Part shown: one piece after another, positions 1-11,232 of the stretch
How the letters are laid out: each line of letters starts with the position of its first letter
How positions within the stretch are numbered: position 1 is the stretch's first letter
Source: Auanema rhodensis
Lineage: Eukaryota; Nematoda; Chromadorea; Rhabditida; Rhabditidae
Direction: 5' to 3'
Assembly (NCBI GenBank): GCA_964057225.1
Contig: OZ059895.1
Location: 1,612,001 to 1,676,000, forward strand
Length of the DNA stretch: 64,000 bases
Position numbers and translations under genes: made by a program
Notes under the pieces: generated by a model
The model's input: the letters and a program-made list of their open reading frames with translations, nothing else
Databases searched by the model: none
Told to the model about the DNA's origin: nothing

Positions 1-6
1 GAAGCA

Positions 7-34
7 ATGTTGAGTGTACATGGAAACTCAACAT
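7..34. repeat. Dyad 1: 9-bp stem, 10-nt loop
   Basis: ATGTTGAGT (7-15) is the exact reverse complement of ACTCAACAT (26-34) around a 10-nt loop. An alternative pairing of AGTGTA (13-18) with TACACT (34-39) overlaps it. Both arms are intact in nearly every monomer of the window; exceptions such as GTACGTGG near 33715 and 34417 change only the loop. Described once here for monomer 1; it recurs every 351 bp. Confidence 0.85.
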
Positions 35-117
35 ACACTAATGCATCATTTTTCAAACGATCATAACTAATTTTTGTATTAAGCGTTTCTCAATGTAGTA
101 TAGTGCATTCGATGCGG

Positions 118-168
118 ATTTTTAAGCTGCGTCGATCTGTGTTATCAGATTTGCGCTAGCTTAAAAAT
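118..168. repeat. Dyad 2: major imperfect palindrome with 22-23-nt arms
   Basis: ATTTTTAAGCT (118-128) pairs perfectly with AGCTTAAAAAT (158-168). GCG (129-131) pairs with CGC (154-156), and ATCTG (135-139) pairs with CAGAT (146-150). T157 is bulged, 132-134 face 151-153 as an internal loop, and the 6-nt apical loop is TGTTAT. That gives 19 Watson-Crick pairs. The most common polymorphism here, g141c, changes only the apical loop. Variants t123a and a163g, found in some monomers of 4.5-11.3 kb, weaken one pair. The structure can form a long hairpin in single strands or a cruciform in duplex DNA; no protein-binding role is shown. Confidence 0.85.
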
Positions 169-185
169 GCACCGAGATATCAACT

Positions 186-207
186 GATATAAGTTAACAC
201 TTATATC
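186..207. repeat. Dyad 3: 9-bp stem, 4-nt loop
   Basis: GATATAAGT (186-194) is the reverse complement of ACTTATATC (199-207), with loop TAAC or TCAC. The loop difference at phase 196 is one of the commonest monomer markers. Variants t201a (CACACATAT, as in monomer 352-702) and t202c (CACTCATAT, C-type monomers) each remove one pair from the stem, so this dyad is less conserved than dyads 1 and 2. Confidence 0.8.
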
Positions 208-309
208 CTCGATTTTCACCCTGAAGAAATAATTTTTTCGTTGAATAACATTGTCCATCGGCTTTGCCTTGAAAAAAGGAATCTAAAAACATCTACTTTT
301 TGCTAAATT

Positions 310-344
310 ATTTTGAAATTTTTCGAAAAAATTTTTGTCAAAAT
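310..344. repeat. Dyad 4: A/T-rich palindrome centred on TTCGAA
   Basis: TTTTTCGAAAAA (319-330) is a perfect 12-bp palindrome, flanked by AAA/TTT and then by ATTTTGA (310-316) and TCAAAAT (338-344), giving nested inverted arms. The a329c change in B, P and Q monomers breaks the inner palindrome. Closely spaced A and T tracts between phases 285 and 350 suggest intrinsic curvature, which is inferred. Confidence 0.75.
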
Positions 345-3159
345 GTTTTTGGAAGCAATGTTGAGTGTACATGGAAACTCAACATACACTAATGCATCAT
401 TTTTCAAACGATCATAACTAATTTTTGTATTAAGCGTTTTTCAATGTAGTATAGTGCATTCGATGCGGATTTTTAAGCTGCGTCGATCTGTGTTATCAGA
501 TTTGCGCTAGCTTAAAAATGCACCGAGATATCAACTGATATAAGTTCACACATATATCCTCGATTTTCACCCTGAAGAAATAATTTTTTCGTTGAATAAC
601 ATTGTCCATCGTCTTTGCCTTGAAAAAAGGAATCTAAAAACATCTACTTTTTGCTAAATTATTTTGAAATTTTTCGAAAAAATTTCTGTCAAAATGTTTT
701 TGGAAGCAATGTTGAGTGTACATGGAAACTCAACATACACTAATGCATCATTTTTCAAACGATCATAACTAATTTTTGTATTAAGCGTTTCTCAATGTAG
801 TATAGTGCATTCGATGCGGATTTTTAAGCTGCGTCGATCTGTGTTATCAGATTTGCGCTAACTTAAAAATGCACCGAGATATCAACTGATATAAGTTCAC
901 ACATATATCCTCGATTTTCACCCTGAAGAAATAATTTTTTCGTTGAATAACATTGTCCATCGTCTTTGCCTTGAAAAAAGGAATCTAAAAACATCTACTT
1001 TTTGCTAAATTATTTTGAAATTTTTCGAAAAAATTTCTGTCAAAATGTTTTTGGAAGCAATGTTGAGTGTACATGGAAACTCAACATACACTAATGCATC
1101 ATTTTTCAAACGATCATAACTAATTTTTGTATTAAGCGTTTCTCAATGTAGTATAGTGCATTCGATGCGGATTTTTAAGCTGCGTCGATCTGTGTTATCA
1201 GATTTGCGCTAACTTAAAAATGCACCGAGATATCAACTGATATAAGTTCACACTTATATCCTCGATTTTCACCCTGAAGAATTAATTTTTTCGTTGAATA
1301 ACATTGTCTATCGTCTTTGCCTTGAAAAATGTAATCTAAAAACATCTACTTTTTGCTAAATTATTTTGAAATTTTTCGAAAAAATTTTTGTCAAAATGTT
1401 TTTGGAAGCAATGTTGAGTGTACATGGAAACTCAACATACACTAATGCATCATTTTTCAAACGATCATAACTAATTTTTGTATTAAGCGTTTCTCAATGT
1501 AGTATAGTGCATTCGATGCGGATTTGTAAGCTGCGTCGATCTGTGTTATCAGATTTGCGCTAGCTTAAAAATGCACCGAGATATCAACTGATATAAGTTC
1601 ACACTTATATCCTCGATTTTCACCCTGAAGAAATGATTTTTTCGTTGAATAACATTGTCCATCGTCTTTGCCTTGAAAAAAGGAATCTAAAAACATCTAC
1701 TTTTTGCTAAATTATTTTGAAATTTTTCGAAAAAATTTTTGTCAAAATGTTTTTGGAAGCAATGTTGAGTGTACATGGAAACTCAACATACACTAATGCA
1801 TCATTTTTCAAACGATCATAACTAATTTTTGTATTAAGCGTTTTTCAATGTAGTATAGTGCATTCGATGCGGATTTTTAAGCTGCGTCGATCTGTGTTAT
1901 CAGATTTGCGCTAGCTTAAAAATGCACCGAGATATCAACTGATATAAGTTCACACTTATATCCTCGATTTTCACCCTGAAGAATTAATTTTTTCGTTGAA
2001 TAACATTGTCTATCGTCTTTGCCTTGAAAAATGTAATCTAAAAACATCTACTTTTTGCTAAATTATTTTGAAATTTTTCGAAAAAATTTTTGTCAAAATG
2101 TTTTTGGAAGCAATGTTGAGTGTACATGGAAACTCAACATACACTAATGCATCATTTTTCAAACGATCATAACTAATTTTTGTATCAAGCGTTTCTCGAT
2201 GTAGTATAGTGCATTCGATGCGGATTTGTAAACTGCGTCGATCTGTGTTATCAGATTTGCGCTAACTTAAAAATGCACCGAGATATCAACTGATATAAGT
2301 TCACACTTATATCCTCGATTTTCACCCTGAAGAATCAATTTTTTCGTTGAATAACATTGTCCATCGTCTTCGCCTTGAAAGAAGGAATCTAAAAACATCT
2401 ACTTTTTGCTACATTATTCTGAAATTTTTCGAAAAAATTTTTGTCAAAATGTTTTTGGAAGCAATGTTGAGTGTACATGGAAACTCAACATACACTAATG
2501 CATCATTTTTCAAACGATCATAACTAATTTTTGTATCAAGCGTTTCTCAATGTAGTATAGTGCATTCGATGCGGATTTTTAAGCTGCGTCGATCTGTGTT
2601 ATCAGATTTGCGCTAGCTTAAAAATGCACCGAGATATCAACTGATATAAGTTCACACTTATATCCTCGATTTTCACACTGAAGAATTAATTTTTTCGTTG
2701 AATAACATTGTCTATCGTCTTTGCCTTGAAAAATGGAATCTAAAAACATCTACTTTTTGCTAAATTATTTTGAAATTTTTCGAAAAAATTTTTGTCAAAA
2801 TGTTTTTGGAAGCAATGTTGAGTGTACATGGAAACTCAACATACACTAATGCATCATTTTTCAAACGATCATAACTTATTTTTGTATCGAGCGTTTCTCA
2901 ATGTAGTATAGTGCATTCGATGCGGATTTTTAAGCTGCGTCGATCTGTGTTATCAGATTTGCGCTAGCTTAAAAATGCACCGAGATATCAACTGATATAA
3001 GTTCACACATATATCCTCGATTTTCACCCTGAAGAAATAATTTTTTCGTTGAATAACATTGTCCATCGTCTTTGCCTTAAAAAAAGGAATCTAAAAACAT
3101 CTACTTTTTGCTAAATTATTTTGAAATTTTTCGAAAAAATTTTTGTCAAAATGTTTTTG

Positions 3160-4080
3160 GAAGCAATGTTGAGTGTACATGGAAACTCAACATACACTAA
3201 TGCATCATTTTTCAAACGATCATAACTAATTTTTGTATTTAGCGTTTCTCAATGTAGTATAGTGCATTCGATGCGGATTTGTAAGCTGCGTCGATCTGTG
3301 TTATCAGATTTGCGCTAGCTTAAAAATGCACCGAGATATCAACTGATATAAGTTCACACTTATATCCTCGATTTTCACCCTGAAGAATTAATTTTTTCGT
3401 TGAATAACATTGTCTATCGTCTTTGCCTTGAAAAATGTAATCTAAAAACATCTACTTTTTGCTAAATTATTTTGAAATTTTTCGAAAAAATTTTTGTCAA
3501 AATGTTTTTGGAAGCAATGTTGAGTGTACATGGAAACTCAACATACACTAATGCATCATTTTTCAAACGATCATAACTAATTTTTGTATCAAGCGTTTCT
3601 CGATGTAGTATAGTGCATTCGATGCGGATTTGTAAGCTGCGTCGATCTGTGTTATCAGATTTGCGCTAACTTAAAAATGCACCGTGATATCAACTGATAT
3701 AAGTTCACACTTATATCCTCGATTTTCACCCTGAAGAATCAATTTTTTCGTTGAATAACATTGTCCATCGTCTTCGCCTTGAAAGAAGAAATCTAAAAAC
3801 ATCTACTTTTTGCTACATTATTCTGAAATTTTTCGAAAAAATTTTTGTCAAAATGTTTTTGGAAGCAATGTTGAGTGTACATGGAAACTCAACATACACT
3901 AATGCATCATTTTTCAAACGATCATAACTAATTTTTGTATCAAGCGTTTCTCAATGTAGTATAGTGCATTCGATGCGGATTTTTAAGCTGCGTCGATCTG
4001 TGTTATCAGATTTGCGCTAGCTTAAAAATGCACCGAGATATCAACTGATATAAGTTCACACTTATATCCTCGATTTTCAC
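3160..4080 (+). repeat. Segmental duplicate, copy 1 (partner at 7723)
   Basis: The monomer with GTATTTAGCG and GATTTGTAAG (3160) is followed by the diverged TCTCGATG monomer carrying ACCGTGAT (3511). The same ordered pair recurs at 7723 and 8074, an offset of 4563 bp (13 monomers). I noticed one difference (GAAAGAAGA against GAAAGAAGG). The shared stretch continues into the next monomer and ends near phase 219, where copy 1 has c220a and copy 2 does not. Confidence 0.75.
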
Positions 4081-5616
4081 ACTGAAGAATTAATTTTTTC
4101 GTTGAATAACATTGTCTATCGTCTTTGCCTTGAAAAAAGGAATCTAAAAACATCTACTTTTTGCTAAATTATTTTGAAATTTTTCGAAAAAATTTTTGTC
4201 AAAATGTTTTTGGAAGCAATGTTGAGTGTACATGGAAACTCAACATACACTAATGCATCATTTTTCAAACGATCATAACTAATTTTTGTATTAAGCGTTT
4301 TTCAATGTAGTATAGTGCATTCGATGCGGATTTTTAAGCTGCGTCGATCTGTGTTATCAGATTTGCGCTAGCTTAAAAATGCACCGAGATATCAACTGAT
4401 ATAAGTTCACACATATATCCTCGATTTTCACCCTGAAGAAATAATTTTTTCGTTGAATAACATTGTCCATTGTCTTTGCCTTGAAAAAAGGAATCTAAAA
4501 ACATCTACTTTTTGCTAAATTATTTTGAAATTTTTCGAAAAAATTTTTGTCAAAATGTTTTTGGAAGCAATGTTGAGTGTACATGGAAACTCAACATACA
4601 TTAATGCATCATTTTTCAAACGATCATAACTAATTTTTGTATTAAGCGTTTCTCAATGTAGTATAGTGCATTCGATGCGGATTTTAAAGCTGCGTCGATC
4701 TGTGTTATCAGATTTGCGCTAGCTTAAAAATGCACCGAGATATCAACTGATATAAGTTCACACTTATATCCTCGATTTTCACCCTGAAGAAATAATTTTT
4801 TCGTTGAATAACATTGTCCATCGTCTTTGCCTTGAAAAAAGGAATCTGAAAACATTTACTTTTTGCTAAATTATTTTGAAATTTTTCGAAAAAATTTTTG
4901 TCAAAATGTTTTTGGAAGCAATGTTGAGTGTACATGGAAACTCAACATACACTAATGCATCATTTTTCAAACGATCATAACTAATTTTTGTATTAAGCGT
5001 TTCTCAATGTAGTATAGTGCATTCGATGCGGATTTTTAAGCTGCGTCGATCTGTGTTATCAGATTTGCGCTAGCTTAAAAATGCACCGAGATATCAACTG
5101 ATATAAGTTAACACTTATATCCTCGATTTTCACCCTGAAGAAATAATTTTTTCGTTGAATAACATTGTCCATCGTCTTTGCCTTGAAAAAAGGAATCTGA
5201 AAACATTTACTTTTTGCTAAATTATTTTGAAATTTTTCGAAAAAATTTTTGTCAAAATGTTTTTGGAAGCAATGTTGAGTGTACATGGAAACTCAACATA
5301 CACTAATGCATCATTTTTCAAACGATCATAACTAATTTTTGTATTAAGCGTTTCTCAATGTAGTATAGTGCATTCGATGCGGATTTTTAAGCTGCGTCGA
5401 TCTGTGTTATCAGATTTGCGCTAGCTTAAAAATGCACCGAGATATCAACTGATATAAGTTAACACTTATATCCTCGATTTTCACCCTGAAGAAATAATTT
5501 TTTCGTTGAATAACATTGTCCATCGTCTTTGCCTTGAAAAAAGGAATCTAAAAACATCTACTTTTTGCTAAATTATTTTGAAATTTTTCGAAAAAATTTT
5601 TGTCAAAATGTTTTTG

Positions 5617-7020
5617 GAAGCAATGTTGAGTGTACATGGAAACTCAACATACACTAATGCATCATTTTTCAAACGATCATAACTAATTTTTGTATTAAGC
5701 GTTTTTCAATGTAGTATAGTGCATTCGATGCGGATTTTTAAGCTGCGTCGATCTGTGTTATCAGATTTGCGCTAGCTTAAAAATGCACCGGGATATCAAC
5801 TGATATAAGTTCACACATATATCCTCGATTTTCACCCTGAAGAAATAATTTTTTCGTTGAATAACATTGTCCATCGTCTTTGCCTTGAAAAAAGGAATCT
5901 AAAAACATCTACTTTTTGCTAAATTATTTTGAAATTTTTCGAAAAAATTTTTGTCAAAATGTTTTTGGAAGCAATGTTGAGTGTACATGGAAACTCAACA
6001 TACATTAATGCATCATTTTTCAAACGATCATAACTAATTTTTGTATTAAGCGTTTCTCAATGTAGTATAGTGCATTCGATGCGGATTTTAAAGCTGCGTC
6101 GATCTGTGTTATCAGATTTGCGCTAGCTTAAAAATGCACCGAGATATCAACTGATATAAGTTCACACTTATATCCTCGATTTTCACCCTGAAGAAATAAT
6201 TTTTTCGTTGAATAACATTGTCCATCGTCTTTGCCTTGAAAAAAGGAATCTGAAAACATTTACTTTTTGCTAAATTATTTTGAAATTTTTCGAAAAAATT
6301 TTTGTCAAAATGTTTTTGGAAGCAATGTTGAGTGTACATGGAAACTCAACATACACTAATGCATCATTTTTCAAACGATCATAACTAATTTTTGTATTAA
6401 GCGTTTCTCAATGTAGTATAGTGCATTCGATGCGGATTTTTAAGCTGCGTCGATCTGTGTTATCAGATTTGCGCTAGCTTAAAAATGCACCGAGATATCA
6501 ACTGATATAAGTTAACACTTATATCCTCGATTTTCACCCTGAAGAAATAATTTTTTCGTTGAATAACATTGTCCATCGTCTTTGCCTTGAAAAAAGGAAT
6601 CTAAAAACATCTACTTTTTGCTAAATTATTTTGAAATTTTTCGAAAAAATTTTTGTCAAAATGTTTTTGGAAGCAATGTTGAGTGTACATGGAAACTCAA
6701 CATACACTAATGCATCATTTTTCAAACGATCATAACTAATTTTTGTATTAAGCGTTTCTCAATGTAGTATAGTGCATTCGATGCGGATTTTAAAGCTGCG
6801 TCGATCTGTGTTATCAGATTTGCGCTAGCTTGAAAATGCACCGAGATATCAACTGATATAAGTTCACACTTATATCCTCGATTTTCACCCTGAAGAAATA
6901 ATTTTTTCGTTGAATAACATTGTCCATCGTCTTTGCCTTGAAAAAAGGAATCTGAAAACATCTACTTTTTGCTAAATTATTTTGAAATTTTTCGAAAAAA
7001 TTTTTGTCAAAATGTTTTTG
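5617..7020 (+). repeat. Four-monomer higher-order unit, copy at 5.6 kb
   Basis: Ordered types: c89t with t201a (5617); CATTAATG with t123a and a285g (5968); TAAC (6319); t123a with a285g (6670). The same order recurs at 9829-11232, 12 monomers (4212 bp) away. The four monomers before it (4213-5616) begin with the same first three types, so the unit was probably tandem here. Confidence 0.7.
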
Positions 7021-7722
7021 GAAGCAATGTTGAGTGTACATGGAAACTCAACATACACTAATGCATCATTTTTCAAACGATCATAACTAATTTTTGTATC
7101 AAGCGTTTCTCAATGTAGTATAGTGCATTCGATGCGGATTTTTAAGCTGCGTCGATCTGTGTTATCAGATTTGCGCTAGCTTGAAAATGCACCGAGATAT
7201 CAACTGATATAAGTTCACACTTATATCCTCGATTTTCACCCTGAAGAAATAATTTTTTCGTTGAATAACATTGTCCATCGTCTTTGCCTTGAAAAAAGGA
7301 ATCTGAAAACATCTACTTTTTGCTAAATTATTTTGAAATTTTTCGAAAAAATTTTTGTCAAAATGTTTTTGGAAGCAATGTTGAGTGTACATGGAAACTC
7401 AACATACACTAATGCATCATTTTTCAAACGATCATAACTAATTTTTGTATCAAGCGTTTCTCAATGTAGTATAGTGCATTCGATGCGGATTTTTAAGCTG
7501 CGTCGATCTGTGTTATCAGATTTGCGCTAGCTTAAAAATGCACCGAGATATCAACTGATATAAGTTCACACATATATCCTCGATTTTCACCCTGAAGAAA
7601 TAATTTTTTCGTTGAATAACATTGTCCATCGTCTTTGCCTTGAAAAAAGGAATCTAAAAACATCTACTTTTTGCTAAATTATTTTGAAATTTTTCGAAAA
7701 AATTTTTGTCAAAATGTTTTTG

Positions 7723-8643
7723 GAAGCAATGTTGAGTGTACATGGAAACTCAACATACACTAATGCATCATTTTTCAAACGATCATAACTAATTTTTGTA
7801 TTTAGCGTTTCTCAATGTAGTATAGTGCATTCGATGCGGATTTGTAAGCTGCGTCGATCTGTGTTATCAGATTTGCGCTAGCTTAAAAATGCACCGAGAT
7901 ATCAACTGATATAAGTTCACACTTATATCCTCGATTTTCACCCTGAAGAATTAATTTTTTCGTTGAATAACATTGTCTATCGTCTTTGCCTTGAAAAATG
8001 TAATCTAAAAACATCTACTTTTTGCTAAATTATTTTGAAATTTTTCGAAAAAATTTTTGTCAAAATGTTTTTGGAAGCAATGTTGAGTGTACATGGAAAC
8101 TCAACATACACTAATGCATCATTTTTCAAACGATCATAACTAATTTTTGTATCAAGCGTTTCTCGATGTAGTATAGTGCATTCGATGCGGATTTGTAAGC
8201 TGCGTCGATCTGTGTTATCAGATTTGCGCTAACTTAAAAATGCACCGTGATATCAACTGATATAAGTTCACACTTATATCCTCGATTTTCACCCTGAAGA
8301 ATCAATTTTTTCGTTGAATAACATTGTCCATCGTCTTCGCCTTGAAAGAAGGAATCTAAAAACATCTACTTTTTGCTACATTATTCTGAAATTTTTCGAA
8401 AAAATTTTTGTCAAAATGTTTTTGGAAGCAATGTTGAGTGTACATGGAAACTCAACATACACTAATGCATCATTTTTCAAACGATCATAACTAATTTTTG
8501 TATCAAGCGTTTCTCAATGTAGTATAGTGCATTCGATGCGGATTTTTAAGCTGCGTCGATCTGTGTTATCAGATTTGCGCTAGCTTAAAAATGCACCGAG
8601 ATATCAACTGATATAAGTTCACACTTATATCCTCGATTTTCAC
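7723..8643 (+). repeat. Segmental duplicate, copy 2 (partner at 3160)
   Basis: Second copy of the ordered pair described at 3160, in the same orientation and 13 monomers downstream. Monomer 8425 departs from its partner 3862 from phase 220 onward, having CCCTGAAGAAATAA in place of the c220a/a229t form. Confidence 0.75.
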
Positions 8644-9828
8644 CCTGAAGAAATAATTTTTTCGTTGAATAACATTGTCCATCGTCTTTGCCTTGAAAAA
8701 AGGAATCTAAAAACATCTACTTTTTGCTAAATTATTTTGAAATTTTTCGAAAAAATTTTTGTCAAAATGTTTTTGGAAGCAATGTTGAGTGTACATGGAA
8801 ACTCAACATACACTAATGCATCATTTTTCAAACGATCATAACTAATTTTTGTATTAAGCGTTTCTCAATGTAGTGTAGTGCATTCGATGCGGATTTTTAA
8901 GCTGCGTCGATCTGTGTTATCAGATTTGCGCTAGCTTGAAAATGCACCGAGATATCAACTGATATAAGTTCACACTTATATCCTCGATTTTCACCCTGAA
9001 GAAATAATTTTTTCGTTGAATAACATTGTCCATCGTCTTTGCCTTGAAAAAAGGAATCTGAAAACATCTACTTTTTGCTAAATTATTTTGAAATTTTTCG
9101 AAAAAATTTTTGTCAAAATGTTTTTGGAAGCAATGTTGAGTGTACATGGAAACTCAACATACACTAATGCATCATTTTTCAAACGATCATAACTAATTTT
9201 TATATTAAGCGTTTCTCAATGTAGTATAGTGCATTCGATGCGGATTTTTAAGCTGCGTCGATCTGTGTTATCAGATTTGCGCTAGCTTAAAAATGCACCG
9301 AGATATCAACTGATATAAGTTAACACTTATATCCTCGATTTTCACCCTGAAGAAATAATTTTTTCGTTGAATAACATTGTCCATCGTCTTTGCCTTGAAA
9401 AAAGGAATCTAAAAACATCTACTTTTTGCTAAATTATTTTGAAATTTTTCGAAAAAATTTTTGTCAAAATGTTTTTGGAAGCAATGTTGAGTGTACATGG
9501 AAACTCAACATACACTAATGCATCATTTTTCAAACGATCATAACTAATTTTTGTATTAAGCGTTTTTCAATGTAGTATAGTGCATTCGATGCGGATTTTT
9601 AAGCTGCGTCGATCTGTGTTATCAGATTTGCGCTAGCTTAAAAATGCACCGAGATATCAACTGATATAAGTTCACACATATATCCTCGATTTTCACCCTG
9701 AAGAAATAATTTTTTCGTTGAATAACATTGTCCATCGTCTTTGCCTTGAAAAAAGGAATCTAAAAACATCTACTTTTTGCTAAATTATTTTGAAATTTTT
9801 CGAAAAAATTTTTGTCAAAATGTTTTTG

Positions 9829-11232
9829 GAAGCAATGTTGAGTGTACATGGAAACTCAACATACACTAATGCATCATTTTTCAAACGATCATAACTAATT
9901 TTTGTATTAAGCGTTTTTCAATGTAGTATAGTGCATTCGATGCGGATTTTTAAGCTGCGTCGATCTGTGTTATCAGATTTGCGCTAGCTTAAAAATGCAC
10001 CGAGATATCAACTGATATAAGTTCACACATATATCCTCGATTTTCACCCTGAAGAAATAATTTTTTCGTTGAATAACATTGTCCATCGTCTTTGCCTTGA
10101 AAAAAGGAATCTAAAAACATCTACTTTTTGCTAAATTATTTTGAAATTTTTCGAAAAAATTTTTGTCAAAATGTTTTTGGAAGCAATGTTGAGTGTACAT
10201 GGAAACTCAACATACATTAATGCATCATTTTTCAAACGATCATAACTAATTTTTGTATTAAGCGTTTCTCAATGTAGTATAGTGCATTCGATGCGGATTT
10301 TAAAGCTGCGTCGATCTGTGTTATCAGATTTGCGCTAGCTTAAAAATGCACCGAGATATCAACTGATATAAGTTCACACTTATATCCTCGATTTTCACCC
10401 TGAAGAAATAATTTTTTCGTTGAATAACATTGTCCATCGTCTTTGCCTTGAAAAAAGGAATCTGAAAACATCTACTTTTTGCTAAATTATTTTGAAATTT
10501 TTCGAAAAAATTTTTGTCAAAATGTTTTTGGAAGCAATGTTGAGTGTACATGGAAACTCAACATACACTAATGCATCATTTTTCAAACGATCATAACTAA
10601 TTTTTGTATTAAGCGTTTCTCAATGTAGTATAGTGCATTCGATGCGGATTTTTAAGCTGCGTCGATCTGTGTTATCAGATTTGCGCTAGCTTAAAAATGC
10701 ACCGAGATATCAACTGATATAAGTTAACACTTATATCCTCGATTTTCACCCTGAAGAAATAATTTTTTCGTTGAATAACATTGTCCATCGTCTTTGCCTT
10801 GAAAAAAGGAATCTAAAAACATCTACTTTTTGCTAAATTATTTTGAAATTTTTCGAAAAAATTTTTGTCAAAATGTTTTTGGAAGCAATGTTGAGTGTAC
10901 ATGGAAACTCAACATACACTAATGCATCATTTTTCAAACGATCATAACTAATTTTTGTATTAAGCGTTTCTCAATGTAGTATAGTGCATTCGATGCGGAT
11001 TTTAAAGCTGCGTCGATCTGTGTTATCAGATTTGCGCTAGCTTAAAAATGCACCGAGATATCAACTGATATAAGTTCACACTTATATCCTCGATTTTCAC
11101 CCTGAAGAAATAATTTTTTCGTTGAATAACATTGTCCATCGTCTTTGCCTTGAAAAAAGGAATCTGAAAACATCTACTTTTTGCTAAATTATTTTGAAAT
11201 TTTTCGAAAAAATTTTTGTCAAAATGTTTTTG
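9829..11232 (+). repeat. Four-monomer higher-order unit, copy at 9.8 kb
   Basis: Same type order as 5617-7020: c89t/t201a, then CATTAATG/t123a/a285g, then TAAC, then t123a/a285g. A TAAC monomer and a c89t/t201a monomer follow at 11233 and 11584, as expected if the unit continued. Confidence 0.7.

Larger units (their letters stand above)
1..351 (+). repeat. Reference satellite monomer (phases 1-351)
   Basis: This is the first full unit and the phase reference for all other entries. Phases 1-60 are almost invariant through the window. Recurrent variable sites are 69, 80, 81, 85, 89, 103, 141, 196, 201, 202, 220, 229, 255, 256, 277, 285, 313 and 329. Single recognition sites include NsiI (phases 41-46), NheI (155-160), EcoRV (176-181) and BstBI (322-327); HpaI (193-198) is present only in monomers with TAAC at 195-198. 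The two halves of the monomer show no obvious similarity, so I see no sign of an older, shorter period. Confidence 0.95.

Noticed and set aside
104-116. Pol III B-box-like sequence (ATTCGATGC) that might indicate a tRNA- or SINE-derived repeat.
   Set aside because: Only the TTCGA core matches, there is no convincing A box at the right distance, and no tRNA fold is apparent.
118-168. MITE or transposon terminal inverted repeats.
   Set aside because: The arms are separated by only six bases, there are no flanking target-site duplications, and the structure is an integral part of every monomer rather than an insertion.
310-344. Rho-independent terminator or bacterial regulatory hairpin.
   Set aside because: The palindrome is A/T-only apart from a CG core and recurs in every monomer with no gene upstream.
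4708-4935. Fifteen 75-codon minus-strand reading frames, at 4708, 5059, 6112, 6814, 7165, 8920, 10324, 11026, 29627, 38403, 48230, 49634, 55887, 57642 and 61087.
   Set aside because: They are the same satellite stretch (phase 21 of one monomer back to phase 145 of the previous one). The frame is open only where a285g turns a TAG stop into CAG; the great majority of monomers have the stop. There is no sign of protein-level conservation, and the peptide matches no family I recognise.
6722-6961. A 79-codon minus-strand frame overlapping the 6814 frame.
   Set aside because: It is open only because monomer 6670 happens to carry both t123a and a163g, which remove two stops. It is another frame of the same satellite monomer.
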